Shown: one piece after another, positions 25,656-33,119 of the stretch | Numbering within the stretch: the first letter of the stretch is position 1 | Layout: the number at the start of each line of letters is the position of its first letter | IMG/VR virus record: IMGVR_UViG_3300005732_000005 | Coordinates: 62,001 to 126,000 of that record | DNA: 64,000 nt | Strand: one strand, 5' to 3' | DNA from: a virus | Program-made: the position numbers and the translations under genes | Notes under the pieces: model-generated | Told to the model about the DNA's origin: nothing | Database searches by the model: none | Seen by the model: only the letters and a program-made list of their open reading frames with translations

Positions 25656-25922
25656 TTATATAAAATTTAAACATCCATATAAATAAGCTTTTATAGACTT
25701 ATCGCAATTAGCTCCGTTAATAACTTGATATTCTCCGTCACCTAAATCGAAATACAATTGCGAACCTGTACTCAACGATGACATAAAACCTGCCTTTTGG
25801 TAAACTTTAAAATCTGCAAACCATTTTGGTTCGTCATAATGAGAGTTAATCTCGTTTAATAGGTCAGCGATCTCTTCATCAGGGTGTTGTGGTTTGTAAG
25901 GTAAAAATGTTGTTGATGGCAT
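25656..25922 (-). CDS. Hypothetical protein, 88 aa
   Basis: GAGGAG ahead of the ATG. Helical N-terminus (DEEIADLLNEINSHYDEPKW), beta C-terminal half. Its ATG overlaps the stop region of the zinc-finger gene upstream. Not recognised. Confidence 0.55.
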   Translation of the reverse strand: MPSTTFLPYKPQHPDEEIADLLNEINSHYDEPKWFADFKVYQKAGFMSSLSTGSQLYFDLGDGEYQVINGANCDKSIKAYLYGCLNFI

Positions 25923-26479
25923 TATCTATTCTCCTCAAAATTAATTCTTACACTTTGCCAATACTTATCACTAACAGTTTTCTGACCTTCACACCTGTTT
26001 TTGCAATAATAGAACTTTCCAAACTTACCTTCTTGAGGTGTCATACTTTCTCTACAACAATTACATGTAGGAAATTCTTTATAAAGGTTATTGCTTGCTT
26101 CTTTATTCAACCAAGTAGTGTCATTTAATTTGGTGTAACCTAGGTCAATTAAATCTTCTTCTGATAGTGTTTCTGGATCAAAACGGTCTCTTTGGACATT
26201 TCCTGTTCTAGACTTAAGTGAGTGTGCTAGTTCAAAATCCTTCACTGCATGAGCTAACTCATTTTCAACAGCTTCCTTTGTAGGGATATAACTTCTATCC
26301 CAAGCAGATTCAACACTAGGATCACACTCTTGTCCCAGTTCATTAATGATACCTGCTTCATAAGCTTCGTGGATTCCTACTCTCCCTGCAACATAATCAT
26401 CACAAAAAGCTTCGTGGTCAATACACATATCTAAGGAATCTTGTGCATGTTGTCCAATTACAAAGCCTCCCAAACCCAA
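25922..26479 (-). CDS. Hypothetical protein with C-terminal zinc finger
   Basis: The C-terminal part has C-x-C-C (TCNCCRE) and, after a loop with GKFGKFYYC, C-x3-C, resembling a topoisomerase-type or zinc-ribbon finger; it ends INFEENR. The N-terminal 100 residues are acidic and helical. The start is uncertain: TTG at 26479 with AGGAAA upstream gives 185 residues and a 22-bp overlap with the previous gene; the first in-frame ATG is 17 codons later. Confidence 0.5.
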   Translation of the reverse strand: MGLGGFVIGQHAQDSLDMCIDHEAFCDDYVAGRVGIHEAYEAGIINELGQECDPSVESAWDRSYIPTKEAVENELAHAVKDFELAHSLKSRTGNVQRDRFDPETLSEEDLIDLGYTKLNDTTWLNKEASNNLYKEFPTCNCCRESMTPQEGKFGKFYYCKNRCEGQKTVSDKYWQSVRINFEENR

Positions 26480-26775
26480 GTTTCAACTTTCCTAAGTCTA
26501 CATTTTACAAACTCCTCTCCGTTTTCTAAGCAGTGTTTGGCATCTTTATATCTATTGTCTCCTTGGTACTCTTGCATCCAATATCCTCTCAAATGGTCTG
26601 GTGTAGGTTTATCACAATAATCTTCGTAACAAAAATAAGTATTATTTACAGAAATTAAGTACTTGGTTTGTGGTACACCCTTCCTCCTGTCAACAAGTAT
26701 TTCATCTTCCTCTGTGAAATTATCTACGAGTATGTCTAAGTCTTCTTTAGAAAGGTTGTGTGTTGATGTTACCAT
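26458..26775 (-). CDS. Hypothetical protein, 105 aa
   Basis: GAGGAG ahead of the ATG at 26775. Mixed, with VPQTKYLISVNNTYFCYEDY and a Trp-rich C-terminus (VETWVWEAL). Not recognised. Overlaps the next gene by 22 bp if that one uses TTG. Confidence 0.5.
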   Translation of the reverse strand: MVTSTHNLSKEDLDILVDNFTEEDEILVDRRKGVPQTKYLISVNNTYFCYEDYCDKPTPDHLRGYWMQEYQGDNRYKDAKHCLENGEEFVKCRLRKVETWVWEAL

Positions 26776-26843
26776 TATTTATTCTCCTCAAAATTAATTT
26801 CAACAAAATGTATCTTATCGTAAAAGGGTTGTTTGTGCAAGTG
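26775..26843 (-). pseudogene. Possible remnant of a duplicated gene 3' end
   Basis: Between two genes, 22 codons without a start codon read ...FYDKIHFVEINFEENK-stop. The last 10 residues nearly equal the end of the zinc-finger protein at 25922 (VRINFEENR). This suggests a duplicated and decayed 3' end, now serving as the leader and ribosome binding site for the gene at 26775. Confidence 0.3.
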
Positions 26844-28109
26844 TTAAAACTCTATGTCGTAAAAACAGTTTCTATTATCACCAAGCACTTCTTTCCAACC
26901 ATCCCTCATAGTCTGTATCAGAAGGTCTCTATCATTAACTGAAACTACAAAACTATCGTGCCAAGGAAGTACACATTTACTAAGGTTCGTGAACACGTTT
27001 ATAACATAAGCTGCAATCTCAGAATCATAGTGTTGCAACATTGCCCACAAATCTTCTTTACCAAACCAGTGAGCTATATTTTCATTCTTTTCAATAAGCC
27101 TATCGAATATTTTTGTTATATCTCCCTTCCCAAGACGGATACCTTTGAATTCAGACTTTTCTGAGAATATCTTGAACAAAGCTGCTTTTGCTGTTTTAAT
27201 ATCCTTGGAGTTAAGTAGACACATCATAGCATATTTACTTAAAAGTCTGGATGAATTTGTATCATCACCCTCTCCAAGTATATCTTTTATACAACAGTAA
27301 GGTTCCCAACTCATAGGTTTATAAACTTTATCTATTTCCATTAAGATTCTAGGGTGCATCTGTTTAAAATCAACTTCTGTTGTTTTCATTCCATTAATGG
27401 TTATGTGTTTCCTGAACTCAGATCTGGTAGTTTGTAAACAACTTTGAGTGTACCACCTACCATGCTTATCTAAACAGTCAGTGAAAACTCTTTTATATAC
27501 TGCACAAACAGGATGCATTTTACACCTTATATCGAAAGCTTCAAGAACCTTATTATACTTTACTACAAGCTCTCTTTTATTCTTTATACCTCTTAATTTA
27601 CTTAATTCGGTAATAAGGTCTCCCGTCTTAGAATCCCTAAGTTCGATAAATGTTGCAACAGGAAGTGGTCTACCTACACGCTCCATATCTACCTTATCAA
27701 AAACTTCTATAAGTCTATCAGTTATAGTGTAGCAACTTTTTAAACTGGTATTTGTTTCTAGATCAAAGAAACCTTTATACAGATTTATGTAACCTAGTTT
27801 ATCAAGTGTTTCAACAACCCTCTTACACTTTACATAAGAGATCTTACTTCCATTAAGTTCATTTGCCTTTGTGTAATTAGCTTTTCGTAAGGAAAACATG
27901 CTACCACTAAGTCCCTTTTTTATAGGGTTAATAGCTGATGTGATAAAAACCCAAACCTCTTTTTTGTGATTACTAGGTAAGTACTTCATAAAATGATTGT
28001 GGACAGGTATAAGCTTCTTATTCTCATTGAAACCTATATAGAAAGGTTCACAACCTATCGTTATTAATGTTCTGTCTTCTGGAGATAGATCCTTTAGATT
28101 TATTGTCAT
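26844..28109 (-). CDS. Winged-helix + TV-Pol-like polymerase/replication protein
   Basis: About 421 residues. ATG at 28109 is preferred because AAGGTGA lies 8 bases upstream; an ATG three codons earlier is possible. Residues about 50-145 (VWVFITSAINPIKK, KRVVETLDKLGYINLYKG, CYTITDRLIEVFDK) look like a winged helix of the replication-initiator type. The rest matches the superfamily-A palm described as TV-Pol (transposon/viral polymerases): motif A TTEVDFKQMHPRIL with the metal Asp, a helix with KYAMMCLLNSKD, and motif C LPWHDSFVV with a His-Asp pair. Proposed role: template-directed synthesis or replication initiation by the phage or a resident selfish unit. It is coupled to an upstream RHH gene. 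Confidence 0.6.
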   Translation of the reverse strand: MTINLKDLSPEDRTLITIGCEPFYIGFNENKKLIPVHNHFMKYLPSNHKKEVWVFITSAINPIKKGLSGSMFSLRKANYTKANELNGSKISYVKCKRVVETLDKLGYINLYKGFFDLETNTSLKSCYTITDRLIEVFDKVDMERVGRPLPVATFIELRDSKTGDLITELSKLRGIKNKRELVVKYNKVLEAFDIRCKMHPVCAVYKRVFTDCLDKHGRWYTQSCLQTTRSEFRKHITINGMKTTEVDFKQMHPRILMEIDKVYKPMSWEPYCCIKDILGEGDDTNSSRLLSKYAMMCLLNSKDIKTAKAALFKIFSEKSEFKGIRLGKGDITKIFDRLIEKNENIAHWFGKEDLWAMLQHYDSEIAAYVINVFTNLSKCVLPWHDSFVVSVNDRDLLIQTMRDGWKEVLGDNRNCFYDIEF

Positions 28110-28251
28110 TACATTCACCTTCGTTATTTAGGTTAATATTGTTAATCATTATGTAATTTACGCATTTAAGTATATAAGTGGCTCTGGACATACTAGCTCT
28201 ATTAGAATCAATATACTCTAATATAGGTCTAGGAAGTATCAATTTCAACAT
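28048..28251 (-). CDS. Ribbon-helix-helix (CopG/Arc-like) protein, 67 aa
   Basis: ATG at 28251 with GGAGAAATACTT upstream. The N-terminus LKLILPRPILEYIDS then MSRATYILKCVNYIM has the form strand-helix-turn-helix typical of RHH regulators. The basic, Asn-rich tail overlaps the start of the TV-Pol-like gene by 62 bp. Overlap suggests translational coupling, as in plasmid copG-rep pairs; autoregulation of the polymerase gene is inferred. Confidence 0.6.
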   Translation of the reverse strand: MLKLILPRPILEYIDSNRASMSRATYILKCVNYIMINNINLNNEGECNDNKSKGSISRRQNINNDRL

Positions 28252-28344
28252 AAGTATTTCTCCAATAAGTATGTATATAGTTAGAAAGGGGAGTTCATAT
28301 GGTTCGCTAAAAACTATAAAACCTATATAAAATAATCACTTAAC

Positions 28345-28575
28345 CTACGTTTTTTGAATTCGGTTTGTTAAATGTATCTCTATTTCACCTCCCAATACCT
28401 TAATAACTTCTACTATTACATCCACACTTACATCAGATCCTGACCTAGTTAAAATAGAGGTTAATTGGGATTTGTGAAAACCTCCATCTCCCATCGCAAC
28501 TATTTGGTCGTAGGTGAGCTTGTTTTCATACTTGAGAGTTTTAACTATATCGCAAAGCTTGCTTTTAACATTCAT
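28345..28575 (-). CDS. XRE/Cro-like DNA-binding regulator, 76 aa
   Basis: ATG at 28575, supported by AGGAGA; an ATG six codons earlier sits at the predicted transcript start and has no ribosome binding site. The sequence KLTYDQIVAMGDGGFHKSQL then SVDVIVEVIKVLGGEIEI has the helix-turn-helix and C-terminal dimer strand seen in small XRE/HigA-like proteins. Likely represses or activates local promoters; no toxin partner is seen next to it. Confidence 0.6.
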   Translation of the reverse strand: MNVKSKLCDIVKTLKYENKLTYDQIVAMGDGGFHKSQLTSILTRSGSDVSVDVIVEVIKVLGGEIEIHLTNRIQKT

Positions 28576-28598
28576 TTGATTTCTCCTGTTCATAATAC

Positions 28599-28607
28599 AT
28601 TATACCA
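28599..28607 (-). promoter_or_regulatory. Extended -10 promoter TGGTATAAT (minus strand)
   Basis: TG-G-TATAAT, predicted transcript start near 28592, about 17 nt ahead of the XRE gene start at 28575. The interval 28608-28822 has no gene I can support. Confidence 0.65.
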
Positions 28608-28822
28608 TGAATATTTCTATATACCAAGTTTCCTGAACAACTATAAAAGTAGGTAGGTTTTATCAAGATTATTCTCCTACAAATTACCCCTATTATACAA
28701 CTATGGTGCCCTCTAAGACGTAAGTCTATGTTTCATAAGGAAAAGCACCTCTAAAATTACCTATCACTGGAACACTAAAAAACCACTCCCATTTGCAACA
28801 ATTTTCCTTCGAAATAATGACC

Positions 28823-29104
28823 TCATCTCAACTTCACACTACTGGCACAAAACTTATAGCTAGAACAATCATTAGCCACAATATGCTTGCCAATAAAAGT
28901 TTTCATATGTTCAATAAATTCATCATTTGTCATATCATCTAGTGTATCCACATCTCCAAAGGTGCCATCTTCATCATCAATTGCAAAATCAATAATTACA
29001 ACACCTCCAGTAGTTGTCTCTACAATAAACCCTTCGAAATAGGATTGTTCCCACACATCATCATAACCCTCTTCCACACCTACAATTTCACCTTCAATCT
29101 TCAT
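28823..29104 (-). CDS. Hypothetical acidic protein, 93 aa
   Basis: GAGGTTGTT upstream. Very acidic beta-rich protein (IVGVEEGYDDVWEQSYFEGFIV, IIDFAIDDEDGTFG). The EGF-[IV]V-x-[TD] segment resembles the protein at 29392 (EEGFVVTDGG), so they may be distant relatives. Not recognised. Confidence 0.55.
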   Translation of the reverse strand: MKIEGEIVGVEEGYDDVWEQSYFEGFIVETTTGGVVIIDFAIDDEDGTFGDVDTLDDMTNDEFIEHMKTFIGKHIVANDCSSYKFCASSVKLR

Positions 29105-29146
29105 AACAACCTCTCACCATTATACCTACAGTAGTGTGATATTTAA

Positions 29147-29395
29147 TCACTTCCAAACCCATTGAATCTTTGTCTCAGAATATCCTTTTGGGAAAACTAT
29201 GTCAATTGTGTAATAAGTATCAAGGTCTTTAATTACATCAATAATTTCGAAACAATACTCATTTTTCAATTGATCAATCACTTCATCAAGACCTCTTATA
29301 GACCCGTAAGCACTCAAATAGTTTTTAATGGAAAGTTTATCCGAAAAAGGGAAATTATATCCATCACTATCTAGGTAAAAATATTTCTTATTCAT
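29147..29395 (-). CDS. Hypothetical protein, 82 aa
   Basis: AAGGAGTTGTT ahead of the ATG, overlapping the stop of the upstream gene by ATGA. Acidic/aromatic, with IDVIKDLDTYYTIDIVFPKGY. Not recognised. Confidence 0.55.
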   Translation of the reverse strand: MNKKYFYLDSDGYNFPFSDKLSIKNYLSAYGSIRGLDEVIDQLKNEYCFEIIDVIKDLDTYYTIDIVFPKGYSETKIQWVWK

Positions 29396-29763
29396 AACAA
29401 CTCCTTCAAATGACTTAGTGTAAAAGAAAATCCATCAAGATATCTTTCTTCTAACCTTGTAATAAATTCTTTAGCAGTTTCCTCTTTTGTAGAAGAGTCT
29501 GTCAATTCCTCTAACAAATCTTTAATCCAATATTCTTCCCAACAAGAATCATAACCATCATCCTCAAAGTAGCCAACTGTACCATCAAGATACACTACCA
29601 AACTCTTATCACCACCATCCGTTACAACAAAACCTTCTTCTGTAGTTTGTTCCTCTTCATGAAGGACATTATTTGTAATAAATTTTGGTTTAATATCATA
29701 CCTACTATCTTCGATATATTCCATCATAAGCTTTAGTTCTTGTTTAGTGATTAAGTTTTTCAT
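29392..29763 (-). CDS. Hypothetical acidic protein, 123 aa
   Basis: GAGGAG upstream of the ATG. Glu/Asp-rich, with TVGYFEDDGYDSCWEEYW and a Leu-rich helical C-terminus. Acidic small proteins in early clusters are often inhibitors of host enzymes; no specific assignment possible. Confidence 0.55.
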   Translation of the reverse strand: MKNLITKQELKLMMEYIEDSRYDIKPKFITNNVLHEEEQTTEEGFVVTDGGDKSLVVYLDGTVGYFEDDGYDSCWEEYWIKDLLEELTDSSTKEETAKEFITRLEERYLDGFSFTLSHLKELL

Positions 29764-29764
29764 A

Positions 29765-30145
29765 TTATTTCTCCTCTAATTTTCCAACACTACCATAAAC
29801 TAATTCACTCTCAACTTCAACATCCACTTCACCATAATAATCTTCTGTGTAAGATGTTTTCAATTCAACTTTGATCATAACGTTATCACCTTCTCGGACA
29901 TCAAAATTATCTTTAATCAGCCCATGCATATCCATACATTCCCAATGCAAAACAGATTCCTCATCATAAGAGAGATATTCTGTATCAAACTCCACATCTT
30001 TGTCAAGGATTTCATAGTTAATATCACCTAGATAATGTAGCTGGTATTTTATTGTGCATGTTGGAGAGATTTCTTGTAATCTATATTCCGTACGTTCAAT
30101 GTCTCCAATCTCTTGTATTGCTATATTCCAGTTAAAACTACTCAT
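29765..30145 (-). CDS. Hypothetical acidic protein, 126 aa
   Basis: ATG at 30145, fixed by GAGG six bases upstream. The start lies inside the last codons of the 58-residue gene at 30138. Beta-rich and acidic (YLGDINYEILDKDVEFD, EGDNVMIKVELKTSY, GEVDVEVESELVYG). Not recognised. Confidence 0.55.
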   Translation of the reverse strand: MSSFNWNIAIQEIGDIERTEYRLQEISPTCTIKYQLHYLGDINYEILDKDVEFDTEYLSYDEESVLHWECMDMHGLIKDNFDVREGDNVMIKVELKTSYTEDYYGEVDVEVESELVYGSVGKLEEK

Positions 30146-30314
30146 CACTCACCTCTAATTCAAAATCACACTCAAGGATAGCACTCTTTACATCAGATAG
30201 TGACATTTCCTTACATTCATAATCCCAGTGATACTCAATCGAACTCACGGTTATATTAATCTCACCATCACGGATCATCTCTTTGATAACCTCTTTAATT
30301 AATTTCTTATCCAT
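30138..30314 (-). CDS. Hypothetical protein, 58 aa
   Basis: ATG at 30314 with GGGAGG upstream, stop TAG overlapping the start of the next gene by 8 bp. Begins MDKKLIKEVIKEMIRDGEIN and has SSIEYHWDYECKEM. Overlapping stop-start on both sides makes it convincing. Confidence 0.6.
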   Translation of the reverse strand: MDKKLIKEVIKEMIRDGEINITVSSIEYHWDYECKEMSLSDVKSAILECDFELEVSDE

Positions 30315-30315
30315 A

Positions 30316-30513
30316 TTAACCTCCCAATAAATAACCTATAATGAAAAATATAACCGTCACCAATACCTGTGCATCACGTATACTTTCTAAACGATTCTGT
30401 ATGTCATCTTCTAACTTACTCAAGTGTATCCTTTGTAGGGTAGCATCCTTGCCCAGAACAGCTTGATTGTAAGATTCAAGAGTATCTTGGTTGATACGGT
30501 ATCTACTGGACAT
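30316..30513 (-). CDS. Tail-anchored membrane protein, 65 aa
   Basis: Start ATG at 30513 inside the end of the TM2 gene, with GAGAG upstream. Charged helical N-terminus (LSKLEDDIQNRLESIRDAQ) and one C-terminal membrane helix (VLVTVIFFIIGYLLGG). Co-translated with the TM2-domain protein, so the two may interact in the membrane. Confidence 0.55.
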   Translation of the reverse strand: MSSRYRINQDTLESYNQAVLGKDATLQRIHLSKLEDDIQNRLESIRDAQVLVTVIFFIIGYLLGG

Positions 30514-30811
30514 CCCCACTCTCTATCATCACCATACACCCTTGGTAAATATCTTTATTCACTTCTTCTACAACAAACCATGTGTGAACAAAACCTAGCA
30601 TCACAGCAATTACATGTAGGAACATTAAAGCACCTCCTGTAATAAACCCTAAAGCAAGAAGCATAAGGATTGCTAATCCCCAATCGTTCTTACCGCAATA
30701 GAAGTAGTGTGCTCCGAAAGCTCCTAAGAAAAATCCAACGATATATGCGATAAGGGCATTCTTCTTGCGACTGTTGTATAACATTTCTACTTGTAACATC
30801 TTATTCATCAT
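30503..30811 (-). CDS. TM2-domain membrane protein, 102 aa
   Basis: GAGGAG six bases ahead of the ATG at 30811. Residues about 17-85 (KKNALIAYIVGFFLGAFGAH, YFYCGKNDWGLAILM, then a second hydrophobic helix) match the TM2 domain: two membrane helices joined by a short loop, with G-x-H-x-F-Y at the first turn. TM2 proteins occur across bacteria and phages; function is not established. Confidence 0.7.
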   Translation of the reverse strand: MMNKMLQVEMLYNSRKKNALIAYIVGFFLGAFGAHYFYCGKNDWGLAILMLLALGFITGGALMFLHVIAVMLGFVHTWFVVEEVNKDIYQGCMVMIESGDVQ

Positions 30812-31040
30812 TCTTCTCCTCATTGTTAATTTCTACCGACTCCATATCTTCGAAAGGGTTTAACTCCCAAGACACCACCTCATTCTCACTGAGTAACGTT
30901 TTGAGAGCATTTCTCAAGTGACGAGTATCTTGTTCTACCTTACGGTCATATTCCTCTTTGTGAGCTTTCTCTACTTCAAGGATACGTTTATGGTAAGCAT
31001 CTATTCTTGCTTGAACTAATGGTTCGTATAAGAGTTTCAT
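30801..31040 (-). CDS. Hypothetical helical protein, 79 aa
   Basis: GAGGAG ahead of the ATG. Long charged helix (AYHKRILEVEKAHKEEYDRK), acidic tail EINNEEKNDE. First gene of the unit under the promoter at 31079-31098. Confidence 0.55.
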   Translation of the reverse strand: MKLLYEPLVQARIDAYHKRILEVEKAHKEEYDRKVEQDTRHLRNALKTLLSENEVVSWELNPFEDMESVEINNEEKNDE

Positions 31041-31076
31041 TGTTAGTCTCCTCTGTTTCGATAGGTATAATATTCT

Positions 31077-31098
31077 CAGAAAAGATCTCTCTAGTCAA
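31077..31098 (-). promoter_or_regulatory. Promoter-like TTGACT with AATATT (minus strand)
   Basis: TTGACT at 31098-31093; an AT-rich -10 (AATATT or ATATTA) follows after 18-19 bp (from about 31074). It faces the gene at 31040. Confidence 0.45.
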
Positions 31099-31127
31099 GG
31101 ACTTTTTGAAAAATCTTTTATTAGGTA

Positions 31128-31847
31128 TTAAATAAACTCATCCTCTTTAAGTTTCTTATGTAAATAAAGCTCACCTTTTCCAGTGACCATTGTTACATTG
31201 AAAACTCGACTGTTCCTAGTAGTCTGTTTCACCACAAAGTAACCTTGATCCACAAATCTTTGGTAAGGGCGGTTGTTGTCCATAAGGATCTTAAGTTCTC
31301 TTAATTTATCGTATAGCTTATTCCTGCCTACACCAAGAGCTTTCGCTACACTATTCATATCCTGCAGATTAACTACCTCACTAACATCATTGGCGAAATC
31401 AATCTTGTGCTGATTGTCTTTTCTGAAAATCAGTCCTTCTCTGATTATAGTTTTAGCATCTGCAGGTAAGTCTTTGTAGAATGTCTCCATAATAAGGTCT
31501 ACATCACTAACAAAACCACCTGTCTTACGTATTGTTGGTAATACTTCTTCCATCACCCAATCTTGGAATTCTTCTGCATTAGACATCCTACTCCTCATTA
31601 CCAACCTATACACATCTTTCTCAGGGATGAGTTTAATACCTGTAGGTTTTGCATCCATACCTAATTCTAACGTTTCGTTATAATTAAGTTTAATCAAGAA
31701 CTTACAATGGTCTTTTAAGGTTTTACTAGGATTTGTGTACTCTAGTATCTTACAAACCTCGTTACCTACAAAATAAGGTTTATCCTCATAAACCACCACT
31801 TCCAATTGACCAAAAACTTCATGGTCAAACTTATTCACTTTCGTCAT
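31128..31847 (-). CDS. Phage antirepressor, BRO-N + KilAC
   Basis: GGAGAAAGATT ahead of the ATG. Residues about 10-110 (LEVVVYEDKPYFVGNEVCKI, YTNPSKTLKDHC, PEKDVYRLVMRSRM, FQDWVMEEVLPTIRKTG) are a Bro-N domain. Residues about 150-239 (MNSVAKALGVGRNKLYDKLR, PYQRFVDQGYFVVKQ) are a KilAC/ANT domain. Such proteins counter phage repressors or rewire host transcription. Together with XRE and RHH genes nearby this suggests a repressor-type switch, although no integrase is visible. Confidence 0.85.
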   Translation of the reverse strand: MTKVNKFDHEVFGQLEVVVYEDKPYFVGNEVCKILEYTNPSKTLKDHCKFLIKLNYNETLELGMDAKPTGIKLIPEKDVYRLVMRSRMSNAEEFQDWVMEEVLPTIRKTGGFVSDVDLIMETFYKDLPADAKTIIREGLIFRKDNQHKIDFANDVSEVVNLQDMNSVAKALGVGRNKLYDKLRELKILMDNNRPYQRFVDQGYFVVKQTTRNSRVFNVTMVTGKGELYLHKKLKEDEFI

Positions 31848-31919
31848 AATCTTTCTCCTCTTTTATTAATAAATTTATTCCCACATTTAACCTTCCTTTT
31901 CAAAACTACTCTTCCATAA

Positions 31920-32255
31920 TCATTCCTCCATCAAATTTTCAATGTCACTAAGTATATCGTCACAATCTTCAAAGTCAACCATTTCTTCAAATAAATTTTC
32001 CTCGGGATTGTTCATTAAGAAAGTGTTTCTCAAGTCTTCAATATCCAGACAAGGGTCTACCTTAGACCAACACCCCACTTCCAACTCGCCACTTTCTGCC
32101 ATCTTCCTTAACTCATTAAGACGTTCTCTTATCTTAAGATACTCTTGTTTTGGCATACGATCTATGAAGTCAAGATGTAACCTAGCAAAGTAAAGTTTAT
32201 CCCAATACTCTTTGTTTATAACAGGATCTAGGAATGACGGAACATGACCTTTCAT
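31920..32255 (-). CDS. Hypothetical acidic protein, 111 aa
   Basis: The start overlaps the stop of the small membrane gene by ATGA. Helical (YWDKLYFARLHLDFIDRMPK), very acidic C-terminus (FEEMVDFEDCDDILSDIENL). Not recognised. Confidence 0.55.
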   Translation of the reverse strand: MKGHVPSFLDPVINKEYWDKLYFARLHLDFIDRMPKQEYLKIRERLNELRKMAESGELEVGCWSKVDPCLDIEDLRNTFLMNNPEENLFEEMVDFEDCDDILSDIENLMEE

Positions 32256-32389
32256 ATAATACTCTCCAAAACATCTTTCAAAATAAACATATCTATCACT
32301 AACAATATCAACCCAACAAGAACTTTAATCTCCAAGGGAATACTTGGGTCAACAAGAACGTTAATTAAAATAAAAGCCATTACACACAT
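32252..32389 (-). CDS. Small membrane protein, 45 aa
   Basis: ATG at 32389 with CAGGAGCAGATC upstream. Two hydrophobic segments (MCVMAFILINVLV; IKVLVGLILLVIDMFIL) around a short polar turn. First gene of a - strand unit directly behind a strong TTGACG-17-TACAAT promoter. Confidence 0.6.
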   Translation of the reverse strand: MCVMAFILINVLVDPSIPLEIKVLVGLILLVIDMFILKDVLESII

Positions 32390-32418
32390 GATCTGCTCCT
32401 GATTTATTTAGTAAGAAC

Positions 32419-32447
32419 ATTGTAAGAGAAGAAACCTTTTACGTCAA
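32419..32447 (-). promoter_or_regulatory. Promoter TTGACG - 17 bp - TACAAT (minus strand)
   Basis: TTGACG at 32447-32442 and TACAAT at 32424-32419. Drives the small membrane gene at 32389. It lies back-to-back with the + promoter for the tail operon. Confidence 0.75.
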
Positions 32448-32471
32448 CAACTTTTTGAAAATTTTATCTAA

Positions 32472-32500
32472 TTGATAATGGTTGTTATTCCTGTTATAAT
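32472..32500 (+). promoter_or_regulatory. Promoter TTGATA - 17 bp - TATAAT for the tail gene block
   Basis: TTGATA at 32472, TATAAT at 32495 with TG extension (TGTTATAAT 32492-32500). The best complete sigma70-type site of the extended -10 group. It heads the neck-tail-baseplate genes. Confidence 0.8.
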
Positions 32501-32525
32501 AACTAATAAACACGGAGACATATTT

Positions 32526-32666
32526 ATGACAAAGAAAGTTGTTAAAGTGACACGTAATTATCCAGATGGTTCCAAAGAGGAACTTGAGATTGAGGTCACT
32601 CCTAAAAAGAAAACAACTCCTCGCAAAAAGAGGACAACTAATGCAAATAAAGATAACGAGAAGTAA
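32526..32666 (+). CDS. Small Lys-rich protein, 46 aa
   Basis: ATG at 32526 with GGAGA upstream. Starts MTKKVVKVTRNYPDGSKEEL and ends in a Lys/Thr/Arg-rich tail (KKKTTPRKKRTTNANKDNEK) likely to bind nucleic acid. First gene of the tail operon. Confidence 0.6.
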   Translation: MTKKVVKVTRNYPDGSKEELEIEVTPKKKTTPRKKRTTNANKDNEK

Positions 32667-33117
32667 AGATAGACGACCATTAAATAGGTTATTATCTAGA
32701 ATCCAAACTCTCCACAATAAAAGTGTCTCAATAGGTTACTTTAAAGACCAACGTGCTCACAAACAAGCTGATATGCCTTATGCAAACCTCCTTTTTATAC
32801 ACGCTTTTGGTTTGGTAGATGGTGCTCCTGTGAGGGATGTGATGTCTAACATTAAACCTTTCTTGGGTGGTGGTGAGCAACAGAGTAACTTTTTTAAAGA
32901 CCTTCTTAAGAGATATTTTAAGAAAGGTTCTAGATATACAGCACAAGAGTTTCTGAGTGATATTGGCCAGAGTTATAGAGATAAAGGTAAGGCAGTGTTT
33001 GGTAACCCTAACTTACTGGAAGTTACTAACAATCCTACACCTTTACTAGACACTAAAGAGCTTAGAGATAACTTTGCTTACAAAACTTCTATTACAATGA
33101 AAACAGTTACGAGGTAG
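32641..33117 (+). CDS. Neck / tail-completion protein (gp10/gpG-type)
   Basis: ATG at 32641 inside the end of the previous gene, with AGAGGACAACTA upstream; 158 codons. The order SVSIGYFKD, then PYANLLFIHAFG..DGAPVRDVMS, SNIKPFLGGG and C-terminal PLLDTKELRDNFAYKTSI fits the HK97-gp10/Mu-gpG-like family (A..HE.G, P.RpFl, PLiDTG.L...). These act in head-tail joining or tail completion. Confidence 0.6.
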   Translation: MQIKITRSKDRRPLNRLLSRIQTLHNKSVSIGYFKDQRAHKQADMPYANLLFIHAFGLVDGAPVRDVMSNIKPFLGGGEQQSNFFKDLLKRYFKKGSRYTAQEFLSDIGQSYRDKGKAVFGNPNLLEVTNNPTPLLDTKELRDNFAYKTSITMKTVTR

Positions 33118-33119
33118 GT

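Noticed and set aside
28568-28666. 33-codon TTG-start ORF over the XRE promoter
   Set aside because: It has a fair ribosome binding site but contains the extended -10 promoter and is out of frame with the XRE gene; not supported enough to list.
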